Shown here piece by piece: positions 49,131 through 60,300 of a stretch of DNA of 64,000 nucleotides. The position numbers and the translations under genes are program-made. Each line of letters starts with the position of its first letter. Position 1 is the first letter of the stretch. Source of the stretch: Bolinopsis microptera (taxonomy: Eukaryota > Ctenophora > Tentaculata > Lobata > Bolinopsidae); the NCBI RefSeq assembly GCF_026151205.1, contig NC_087077.1, positions 9,849,983 through 9,913,982 of the forward strand. The letters run 5' to 3'. The notes under the pieces were generated by a model. The model did not search any database, was not told the DNA's origin, and saw only the letters and a program-made list of their open reading frames with translations.

Positions 49131-50879
49131 TTGTAGCCTTGTCTGGGAACAGTCACACAAAGTATTTGATAGCCCCTTGCTATAAACTTTTTATATAGGA
49201 ATTTTTTCATTTTTGAACAGCTATAAGTTTTAAATTCTGTCCATACAAATGCCACATTTATCGTTTTAAAGCGGAATTGTTATTCGCCGTTTATGTTTCT
49301 GATAACCACATTAGTTCTCGATTGAGAGTGCATTAAATCGAGACTACCTGATGAACGAGCTTAAAGTAAAATGTTTTGTTACATAATAATTCTCGCTGCA
49401 GTATTATTTATTGAGGCTCGATTTTTGGTATGATATTCTGTGTGTTGCTGCCACGCTTCACTCACTTGCTGGTCAACTACTATTTATAATTGAATAACTT
49501 AAAGGCTATATATATAACGTTGATTTATATATAATAGATATCATTGATTGATGATAATACAAATGCCCCGTAAGAGATCAACAAATTAAAGCCTCCTTTT
49601 TGATCGAACGTTTCTTCAAAACTGGGAAAACTTGAATGTGATCTCTTACCTGGCAATTAAATTATTGTTACTGCAATTAACTTTGTTTCAATGTAATAAT
49701 ATTCGATGATTTGAAATATTGAGAGAGAAAGGTAATATTATAGGAAGATGAAGATGATGATGATTAAATGGACGAATGTTCTTTAAGCGTTGGAGAAGTG
49801 TATGAAAATTTATAATGTAGTTGTGGTAATATGTCGCACCGTTTCACTCTGTAAATTTTGTGCTATTTTTAGATGATATTATTAATAGTGGGTGAATAAT
49901 AGTATGTGATATAACTTTTGTTGAGGAAAAACGATGACAAGTTTTTTCGTTACATAGTTAATAGAATTTATTCTTTGACCCTTTAAATTTGTATATCCTA
50001 CCCGGTGTTATAATAGTAGGGGGATGTTTGGTTCATTTAACATAATATTTAGGTACCCTAATAAAAAGCTGAATCCACAATCTGATGGACCTCCTAGACA
50101 GCTTTCTGGTTAGTCAGTTCCCTGCGTTAGCACACTAGGCTACACCCTGCTTTTACAAACATATTTTAATGGTTTAGTGACCACTTTTCAGCTCTTATCG
50201 GTTAGATATGAGCTCGATATGTCACGTGGTTCACTCGACCATACTTAGGTTTAACAGTCGGTTAATAAACTCCTTCAAACAACTATTTGGTGGGAAATAG
50301 GTTGACACTTTAATTTGGTCCTTATATTAATGAACATAAATTCTCATGAAGTTTAATTGCTCTGGAATGGTTTTGGTTTGAAACTCCTGGAGTTAGGGAA
50401 GTAGGATTTGATAGCTAATATTTTATACATACAGCTAAGATGGTTATATTTTTTATTTGATTTATTTGATTTTATGGTCAAATACTATAACTCCCGTGCT
50501 TTATTTTCTGTAGATACTTATCATTTTCAAATCGAAGTTTCATTTGTCAAGTGAAATGAAGGGACATCGATACGTAGTCTTGTCAACGCAAGTTTCTGAC
50601 TCCAATACGCTTTGCTCCATGACTGCCATCAGATACCATCACCACCATCGGTCGTAGGCCTATATTGCAGATAATTGAAAAGTTCACTGACTCATTAAGT
50701 TATTCATGAAATTCTCAAATGACCAACTACAAATAAACAACAATAGAAATAGTGCGATTCCGCACCTGCCTTAAATCTTCTATGTCTACTATTTAGGGAC
50801 AAAAATGGAAAAACCACCACAGCCAAGCTGACCAATTCGCCAAATTTACAGCCCTAATTGGGCTAGGGCACAGTAGTCT
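49131..50879. other. AT-rich intergenic region
   Basis: No gene, RNA gene or organised repeat recognised. Confidence 0.45.
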
Positions 50880-53860
50880 TGTAATATTAGTGCTATGAGT
50901 TGGCACAGAATTTCCTGTCTCCGATTTTGATAAAATTGTCACCAAAAGTTGAATAATACAAATTCACCGTGCAGCACGATATATTACTATTAGTGATAAG
51001 GTCGGGCTGTATGCTATGTGGGCCTCCTGTGCATTGCAAGTGTGTAAAAAGGACGAAAAATTGATAATTTCTCGCGTAAAAATTTACTGGGCTGTGGGCG
51101 GCGCTCAGCCAGTCATTCCGCCGAATCTTTATTATGTTTATGAACATAATAGCCTGGGGTCCCTTGACCATTGTTAATGATCAGGCCCAGCGCGCGCTAC
51201 TTCGTAGCACTTGCCATCGAGAAAAAAGCGCGCTACTTTGAAGAAATTTAGACGAGTAACATCCGTCAAGGGGTCCCCACGTACGTAAAAATGCTATAAC
51301 TCTAAAATATCAAACCAAAATTTTTCGGTTCAAGCATCAAGGGTCCTTTACTTACTGGGCGGGGCTCAGCCTGTCATTCCGCCGGATCTCTATTATGTTT
51401 GTAGCGCTACTGGGCCTCGCCGAGCTGCGAAGAATTGACATCGCGTCGTCAATCAACATTTAACGTTACTGGGCCGCGCTCAGCCTGTCATTCCGCCGAA
51501 TCTTTGATTCACGATGTCAATCCTTCGCATCTCACCGATCTGCATCTCGCCGATCTGCATGTGGTTGCGAGAAGCATTATTTGATGCGCGCGCGGCCCAG
51601 TAGTGCATCGCGCTACAAGCTTGTAGCGCGATGCACTACTGGGTCGCGCATCCAATAATGCTTCTCGCAACCACGTATGCAGATCGGCGAGATGCGAAGG
51701 ATTGACATCGTGAATCAAGCTACAAGCCGAATCTCTATTCGGCGGAATAATTATGAACATAAATATAATAGCCTGAGGTCCCCAGGTAACAATTATTACA
51801 CATTAGCTTTCTATAGCTTCTCCACTAGCTAATTATATTAGGAGGTGCACGATAAAAATAAACTTGCTCGGATTTTAAAAATTTTTGTACCAGTGTTTTT
51901 TAGAGACTGTGAGAATTTTCACAATACCAAATTTGTTATACCTTTTTGGAAAGATCAGTGAATTTCGCCTAAGTGCCGTATTTGATGGTGCGCGGCTTTT
52001 GGAGCAAAAGTAGCTGTAAAAGTTGCGTAATTTGACCAAATTCGTCCAAATTTGACCATTTTTGTCGATTTCGGATTTATCTTCAGTTCCTTAAATGAGA
52101 TCATTCTGAAAATTGGCGACGACTTTCCAATAGGGCTTTTACAACTGTCCGAAAAATTTGGTGGATATCGGAGTTGATACAGTGATCAAAATGGGGCAAA
52201 ATACGCTGCTTTTAGCTATAACATAATGTCTGTTAATTGGATATGCTTTAAATTTTTCGGACACTTTCCTTGTAAGTCTATGAGTAAGCTTACCAATTTT
52301 TGTTGCAATTGGAGGTCGGGAACGATACTCAATATTTATTTGTTTGAAGAAGATTGTGCTGGCCGAAATTAGCGCTAAAAAACCATCCTACAGTCGGCAC
52401 GCGCGGCTCACTGTCGATGGCGCACTACCTAATTATATAACCCTACAATATTATTTATATTATAACCCTATAAAATTTATTTCCAAATAACTTATACGGC
52501 CAAAAACTATAAAAACTGCAAATTTTGCGTTAAAAAATCACTAGGCGACCAACAACCAAGCGCCGTACATGGTTACCTGGAGACCACATGCTATTATGTT
52601 TATAAACATATATAGAGATTCGGCGGAATGACAGGCTGAGCGCCAACCCTTGTCATACGTTGTATGACCCGCCGCGCACGAAGTGCGCGGCTCCCCCTGT
52701 ATCGTCAGTGAAACGACCGTGGGGGTCGCAACGTGATACAAGTCAACCCTTCCAGATCGTTGCTATGCGAAGCATGGAGCAACGATCTCGTCAGGGTTTC
52801 GATTGTCAATGCAAAGCAAGAATACTAGTTTGCGCGGCGCGTTAAAGCGGTGAAGTCTTCCAAAAGTTATTGCATAATTTATTGCGATGGAATTATTTTA
52901 TTAACATTTTTAATGTTTAAACAACTTTTGGTTCAAAATTTGTAAGTTATTATATTAATCTTTTTGAGCTCTAACTAGAGCTCTTTCGCTTGCAGTAGTA
53001 GCGCGCGACCACCGGGACATGACTAGGTGAACAATTTCTTCGAAGTAGCGCGCGCCGCTTTCTTTTCGAAATATTATGGCAAGTAAGTGCTATGAAGTAG
53101 CGTGCGCGCCGGGCCAGACAATCAATAATGGTTAAATTAATCTACCAAGACGCGCACCGAGTTAGACTTCAGACTTACTTGGCCGCGCTCAGCTTGTCAT
53201 TCCGCCTAATTTCTATTCGTTTACGAGGTCCCCAGGTAAATCAAAGCTAAGTCAACTATAATATTAATACAGTCAGTTTTATTACTTGCATTATACAATG
53301 GATTTCCAAAATCTAAAACCTTAATTTTCACAAAGTCACGTGTCTACGCGCACTGCGTGACGCGCGCTACTGCGGTCGCGCGCTACTGCAAACGAGAGGG
53401 CTCTGGTTAGAGCAAACCTTAATTGACGAGGTTAATTTATCGCAGATCGGCGAGGCCCCGTAGCTAGTAGCGCATTTCGCTGATCTAGCAAATCTGGGGT
53501 CTCGCGTTTGTGGTTGCAAGAAGCATAATTGAGTGCGCGGCGCGGCCCACTAGCGCATCGCGCTACAAATTTACCTGGGAACCCCAGGCTATTATGCTCA
53601 TGAACAGAATTCCGCCGAATAGAGAATGATAGGTTGAGCGCCGCCCAGTAAGCTGCAACTAAAACCTAGCTTGCTAGTTTATTATATTCAATATTTCATT
53701 AGTATTTCGCTTGATTCACGATGTCAATCCTTCGCAGCTCGGTGAGGCACAGTGGTGCATCTCGCCGATCTACCGAGAAGCATTATTTGATGCGCGTGCG
53801 ACCCAGTAGTGCATCGCGCTACAAGTATTTCGCATGAATTGGTCGCAATTTCATTGAAAA
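50880..53860. repeat. Mosaic of shuffled GC-rich submotifs, cluster 2
   Basis: The same family as 13.3-15.4 kb. Blocks seen here in both orientations include GATGTCAATCCTTCGCATCT (51513; reversed 51690; variant 53720), AGTGCATCGCGCTACAAG (51603, 53808), CTGTCATTCCGCCGAATCT (51116-variant, 51485; reversed 52617; variants 53190, 53620), TTATGAACATAATAGCCTGG (51139, variant 51755), CGCGCGCTACTGCAAACGAG (53377, reversed near 52975) and TCATACGTTGTATGACCCGC (52654). Interspersed AT-rich DNA (51850-52540) looks unrelated. No coding frame is supported. Confidence 0.72.
51490..51748. mobile_element. 260-bp foldback inside cluster 2
   Basis: Imperfect inverted arms of about 130 bp meet at a perfect central palindrome (GTGCATCGCGCTACAAGC and its complement, centre 51619/51620). 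The outer ends are ATTCCGCCGAAT and ATTCGGCGGAAT. There is no spacer, so the whole unit can fold into one long hairpin. Confidence 0.85.
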
Positions 53861-53965
53861 CGAGTAATACAGTGGTTGAATTAGACAAAAAATACTTCTT
53901 CTAAAAAAGCTTAGCATTCTTGTGACTGGTCCATTCTGTAGCTTGAATAAACTTCTGTATTAAGT

Positions 53966-54295
53966 AAGCGGTGGAAGATGTTTGGACACATTCTCAGGAG
54001 TATGGAGAACACCCCAGCCCAAACGGCTCTCTCTTTTGCAATTGAATCAGATAATTTATTCATTGGTAGATTGGGGAGACCTAGAATGAAATTGTTATCG
54101 GTTTTAAGAAGTGATTTAAGTAGTAGAAATTTGCAAATGGACAACTTGCATGAATGATGAATTGAACGAAATTATAGATATAGCTACATGCAACAGATGT
54201 TGGGAAAATCTCTTTCAAGGGTACAGTTTACCGCATTAAGGTATTCTTAAGAATCATTTTGTCGGTAAGATCCTGTTTTATAATAATAATAATTA
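53966..54295 (+). pseudogene. LINE 3' end with (TAA)n tail
   Basis: From 53966 a 63-codon frame ends at TGA 54155-54157. It encodes a typical non-LTR retrotransposon C-terminus: KRWKMFGHILRSMENTPAQ, then GRLGRPRMKLLSVLRSDL. About 120 bp later comes a TAATAATAATAATTAA run (54281-54296), a common 3' tail. All upstream reverse transcriptase sequence is missing. Confidence 0.72.
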
Positions 54296-54296
54296 A

Positions 54297-55372
54297 GTTA
54301 ATCAAGATAGATCTATTTGGTTGCGGACAAAATCAGGTATTTAAATTTCGGAGCAAGGATTGGGTTAATTCACTGTTTTGGAATCTGGAAGGGGGGTGTA
54401 ACGTCTTGTTTAGATGGTGGAAAAAATTGACTAAATTACCAGTCATTGTAAGAGGAACAAATAAAAGATGTAGTTATAAAGCAGTACCACAATATAATAT
54501 GGAAGTACAAACAAAAACACAGTCACATAATGTTTCAATTATTACAGTACTCCTATAGACTTACCAGTGTCACAGTTGATCACATGTAATTTTTTTATTT
54601 TGGTGAAACAAGCTTAATATATTACCGAGTGATAATATTCAGCAAGTCAAAACAAATTAAATTATGATATCAGCTGATAAACTCGTGGCTGATTATTTAA
54701 CAGTTGATTGACACTTAATGGTAAAAAGCGAAAACATATAGTTGAGAAAAGATGTTACTTTACATTTACATTCAAGAAGCAACTAAGATCAAGATTGTGG
54801 TATGCTTTTAAAGAATCCTATATCAAATCAAAGGCTCGATAATCGATGGTGCTGTAGATGTGTCGAGTATTCGAGTAAGCATACAAATGTATTAGTTTAT
54901 GTTAGATAATAACTAAGATGATACAGACTATTTTATAACAGTCATTAAAGTTGGCATACGATGCAATAATATGACGTGACATGATTGATGATACGCATCG
55001 TTAACACGTAACAAAATTGCGCAAAATATGAAATGATCTACAACCAAACCACATACAGATCGTCGGCGACACCTCAGATGCGCGCAGAATTTTTCAAGTT
55101 CTGCACGCCTAATATAATATAAACGATTATCACGTGCGCAAAACACCACTTTTACAGAAGACTTCCTCTACTGCAATATAAAGGCCAAAATATCTCTGTT
55201 GCCATTTAAAAGTATTGGATCCATCCAATTCTGTTAGCAAAGCAATTAAGTCATATTTTAATATCATATCTTAGAGTTCTGTAAGTTAAATTACATTATA
55301 CGTGTTTTTGTTTCTAAAATTATTTCATAGCTCTTTGTTCATTAATTTGTAAACAGTGATGTACTTTTAGAA
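54297..55372. other. Intergenic region upstream of calcium sensor gene
   Basis: AT-rich, no repeat recognised. It should contain the promoter and 5' UTR of the calcium sensor gene. Confidence 0.4.
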
Positions 55373-56511
55373 ATGGGAAGAAGTTACTCGAAGTTGAGGC
55401 CAGAGGTCATCGACGACTTGACAAGACTGACAGGGTATTCTGCCCATGAACTACATCAGAAATATTCGGAATTCCTTACGTTCCATCCATCAGGTAAGCT
55501 GGAGTCTCATCTGAAAAGTATTTAAGAAATTAAAATGTTATTTTCAAGAAGAGTTTTGGTCTTATCATATTATATGCTAATTGGTGCTAATTGGTGCTAA
55601 TGAATTTCAGGGAAAATGGCAGAATCAGAGTTTATTGAAATGTATCAAAGTTTATTTCCAAAAGGAGATGCAGAAAAGTTTGCACTTCTCACTTTCAACA
55701 GCTTTGACAAAAATCGTGATGGAGGTGTTGATTTCAAGGAATTTATCTGTGCTTTGTATATTACAAGTCGGGGTAAGAACTTTCATTTGACTTACTTTCT
55801 TGGGCGACATGTGCAGAGTGCTTGCTGACCTTTATTCTTCTGCACTTTGATTTTTTTGTTGAATCCAGTTTTTGTGATGCATTTTCGACATATTATATTT
55901 CTACATGTCACCTGAAATACCATTTGATACTGTATTGGCATAAACAAAAATTGATTGCATAAATATAATATAAGTATTATCACCTAGGTCAAGTACAGGA
56001 GAAGCTAGATTGGGCATTTAACCTGTATGACATTGATCGCAATGGCTACATTTCTAGAGAGGAATGTTTGGAAATCATCTCTGCTATTCACTGCATGATG
56101 GGTGAGTTGTTTTAAACTAATTTCATAACTACAAATATTGACGTTTATTGATTGTTCATTTATTGATGTTCATTTGGATGAGAAAATGTTGCTGTGTTTA
56201 TTCAGTATAAACCCTAACTGTATAGCATGCAAGTTTACATCTCGTTTTTCAATGATGAGCACAGAGCACAAATATCTTCAGCCTAAAGAGTAAAAAATTA
56301 GCAAGTTATATAATCAGGAGAGAAAAATCATCAATAGTGTATGTTTAAATTCTCAGATGTAAAGAGTGAAAGCCCAGCAAGTATGACTGACAAGATTTTC
56401 GAGCAATTAGACAAGGATATGGATGGTCGTGTTTCAAAAGAAGAGTTTATTGAGGGAAGCTCTGCTAACCCATCAATTATTAGTATTCTCAGCACTAGAA
56501 CTGAAAAGTGA
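55373..56511 (+). CDS. Neuronal calcium sensor / hippocalcin-like EF-hand protein
   Basis: Four exons: 55373-55493, 55611-55772, 55988-56101 and 56357-56511, all splitting codons in phase 1. The start [12 protein letters not shown] has the N-myristoylation signal (Gly2, Ser6) and the KLRPEV block typical of the family. EF-hand 1 is degenerate ([12 protein letters not shown]). EF-hand 2 ([12 protein letters not shown]), EF-hand 3 ([12 protein letters not shown]) and EF-hand 4 ([12 protein letters not shown]) keep all calcium-binding positions. The C-terminus ends [14 protein letters not shown]. The protein is about 183 residues, slightly shorter than the usual 190-193: the loop between EF3 and EF4 lacks several residues. 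Family role: calcium-dependent membrane switch proteins that regulate receptors, kinases or channels. Polyadenylation signals occur at 57014 and 57166. Confidence 0.93.
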
Positions 56512-57357
56512 AAAACTTTTCAACATTCATGCTAATATATCAAATCAGATGATCAGAGTTTAGAAAGTTAAACCATGCTATCATGGGTTTTGATTTATGG
56601 TCTTTGTCTATAAATCAGAGAAAAATATATATTTTAGTTTCATGATTTGGGATCCTGTAACTTACTCTTGGTCACTAAATAAGTCGATTTTGGACACTGG
56701 GCAGTAGTTACACTGAACAATGTTATCATTGTACAACATTATCACCGACCAATGTTTGTTTTTGTTGAAAAACCAATGTACACAACTTATACTTTTTACC
56801 TTTTCATTGTAATATATTATTGTATGTGTTAACTTCAATCGAACAAATATGAATGAACATCTATATTCTCATATAATGACTTTTTAAAAATGTTATGTTA
56901 ATGCTATATGAATTTTTGAATGTTATGTAAATGCAATGTCAAATCCTTGAAATATTGTTTTGAATTTTGAATTTCAGTGAAACTTGCGTGTCCCATTTAT
57001 CAGTTGTACCCATAATAAATCAGACTAACACTTTGCACCTTCATAGATCAGTAATGTAAGTCATCCTGAATTGAAAATGGGTAATTTTGTTAAAAATTCA
57101 AATAGCACAGTTTTAATCTATTGAATTACAATAGTCTTCCCCAGACTATTGTAATTCAATTGATCAATAAAACATCTTAAATAATCGAATGAAATAACTA
57201 ATTATAGTTAAGTTTACAAACAAGTAAATTTATCGGTTGAAACTAATTCATCATAAATTTTCCTTATCCACTTCCTTATCCTAGTTAATTGTAACAGAGT
57301 GAAGAGTATACATTTTGTTACTGAATGTATACTCGTTACTTTCGTTTCGTTACTCAC
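56512..57357. other. Calcium sensor 3' UTR and facing strand
   Basis: AT-rich; AATAAA at 57014-57019 and 57166-57171 on the plus strand. No clear further exon of the minus-strand gene was found here. Confidence 0.45.
57120..57160. terminator. Perfect 18-bp hairpin before AATAAA
   Basis: Arms ATTGAATTACAATAGTCT (57120-57137) and its exact complement (57143-57160) around a TCCCC loop, 5 bp upstream of AATAAA at 57166. It may be an RNA stem in the 3' UTR or a tiny foldback insertion. Confidence 0.6.
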
Positions 57358-60300
57358 CAACACACACCCCGACACGCATCAGAGCAATCCCCAGCTCACA
57401 ATCACATGTAACTGCTCCTTCTTTACTGCTGGAGTTATTGGGGCATGTGGCACATGTGGACATTGCAATGGTTTTGTATGTTCCTGCTGCACATAACACT
57501 GAAACAAGGTATTCAGACTATTGGGGACCAGCACCAAGTTGAAGATGCTAAATTATTAGATTTTAAATGTTGACTCCAACCACTAAATTGTAAGGAGAGG
57601 AGATTGCAGCTATTCGTGCGATGAAATGAGACACACAAAAAAAGGCTGATGACGAATGTTTGACCTCAACTCGTTACAATGCATTTGTACAATATATCCC
57701 TGCTCATTTTTAACTTTTCCCTCAAAGTAGACCTCTAAAAATCAACCTTAGTTTCCCAACTATCTCTCTAAATATTGGTGGTGAGTAGTGTGTTTGCTCT
57801 ATGTGTAATGATCCTATTGAGAGAGCACAACACACTGAATAGTAGTGTAATGTACTACCAGCTACCTCATTCTTACACTCCGTCAAATTACTCATGATAT
57901 TGATGGTTTTTTAGGTTACACTCAACTTTCCATGTTATTGGTGGTTTTTTAGGTTACACTGAACTTTCCCATGTTATTTTTGGTTTTTTAGGTAACACTC
58001 AACTTACCCATGATATTGGTGGTTTTTTAGGTTACACTCAACTTTCCCATAATATTGGTGGTTGTTTAGGTTACACTCAACTTACCCATGATATTGGTGG
58101 TTTTTTAGGTTACACTCAACTTTCCCATAATATTGGTGGTTGTTAAGGTAACACTCAACTTACCCATGATATTGGTGGTTTTTTAGGTTACACTCAACTT
58201 TCCCATAATATTGGTGGTTGTTTAGGTTACACTCAACTTTCCCATAATATTGGTGGTTGTTTAGGTTACACTCAACTTTCCCATGTTATTGGTGGTTTTT
58301 TAGGTAACACTCAACTTTCCCATGATATTGGTGGTTTTTTAGGTTACACTCAACTTTCACATGTTATTTGTGGTTTTTTAGGTAACACTCAACTTACCCA
58401 TGATATTGGTGGTTTTTTAGGTTACACTCAACTTTCCCATAATATTGGTGGTTGTTTAGGTTACACTCAACTTTCCCATGATATTGGTGGTTTTTTAGGT
58501 TACACTCAACTTTCCCATGTTATTGGTGGTTTTTAGGTTACACTCAACTTTCCCATGTTATTGGTGGTTTTTTAGGTTACACTCAACTTTCCCATGATAT
58601 TGGTGGTTTTTTAGGTTACACTCAACTTTCCCATGTTATTGGTGGTTTTTTAGGTTACACTCAACTTTCCCATGTTATTGGTGTTTTTTAGGTTACACTC
58701 AACTTTCCCATGTTATTGGTGGTTTTTAGGTTACACTCAACTTTCCCATGTTATTGGTGGTTTTTTAGGTTACACTCAACTTACCCATGTTATTGGTGAT
58801 TTTTAAGGTTACACTCAACTTTCCCATGTTATTGGTGGTTTTTAGGTTACACTCAACTTTCCCATGTTATTGGTGGTTTTTTAAGTTACACTCAACTTAC
58901 CCATGTTATTGGTGGTTTTTTAGGTTACACTCAACTTTCCCGTGTTATTGGTAGTTTTTTTTAGGTAACACTCAACTTTCCCATGATATTGGTGGTTTTT
59001 TAGGTTACACTCAACTTTCCCATGTTATTGGTGGTTTTTTAGGTTACACTCAACTTACCCATGATATTGGTGGTTTTTTAGGTTACACTCAACTTTCCCA
59101 TGTTATTTGTGTTTTTTAGGTTACACTCAACTTTCCCATGTTATTGGTGGTTTTTAGGTTACACTCAACTTTCCCATGTTATTGGTGTTTTTTTAGGTTA
59201 CACTCAACTTACCCATGTTATTGGTGGTTTTTTAGGTTACACTCAACTTTCCCATGTTATTGGTGGTTTTTTAGGTTACACTCAACTTACCCATGTTATT
59301 GGTGGTTGTTTAGGTTACACTCAACTTTCCCATGTTATTGGTGGTTTTTTTAGGTTACACTCAACTTTCCCATGTTATTGGTGGTTTTTTAGGTTACACT
59401 CAACTTTCCCATGTTATTGGTGGATTTTTAGGTTACACTCAACTTTCCCATGTTATTGGTGGTTTTTAGGTTACGCTCAACTTACCCATGATATTGGTGG
59501 TTGTTTAGGTTACACTCAACTTACCCATGATATTGGTGGTTGTTTAGGTTACACTCAACTTTCCCATGTTATTGGTGGTTTTTTAGGTGAAACTCAACTT
59601 TCCCATGTTATTGGTGGTTTTTTAGGTAACACTCAACTTTCCCATGTTATTGGTGGTTTTTTAGGTAACAGTCAACTTTCCCATGATATTGGTGGTTTTT
59701 TAGGTAACAGTCAACCTTCCCATGATATTGGTGGTTTTTTAGGTAACACTCAACTTACCCATGTTATTGGTGGTTTTTTAGGTAACACTCAACGTTCCCA
59801 TGTTATTGGTGGTTTTTTAGGTAACACTCAACGTTCCCATGTTATTGGTGGTTTTTTAGGTAACAGTCAACTTTCCCATGTTATTGGTGGTTTTTTAGGT
59901 AACAGTCAACTTTCCCATGTTATTGGTGGTTTTTTAGGTAACACTCAACTTACCCATGATATTGGTGGTTTTTTAGGTAACACTCAACTTTCCCATGTTA
60001 TTGGTGGTTTTTTAGGTAACAGTCAACTTTCCCATGTTATTGGTGGTTTTTTAGATAACAGTCAACTTTCCCATGATATTGGTGGTTTTTTAGGTAACAC
60101 TCAACTTACCCATGATATTGGTGGTTTTTTAGGTAACACTCAACTTTCCCATGTTATTGGTGGTTTTTTAGGTAACAGTCAACTTTCCCATGTTATTGGT
60201 GGTTTTTTAGGTTACACTCAACTTAATAATAATAATAATAATAACAAAGTATTTATATCCCGCTCATATTAGCAACTAGTAACCAAGAATGGTACTAGCT

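Noticed and set aside
59100-60272. 390-codon open frame GGFLGNTQLSHVI repeats
   Set aside because: It is a reading of a 39-bp minisatellite. Neighbouring copies shift frame by single T changes, there is no start context, and overlapping frames are equally open.
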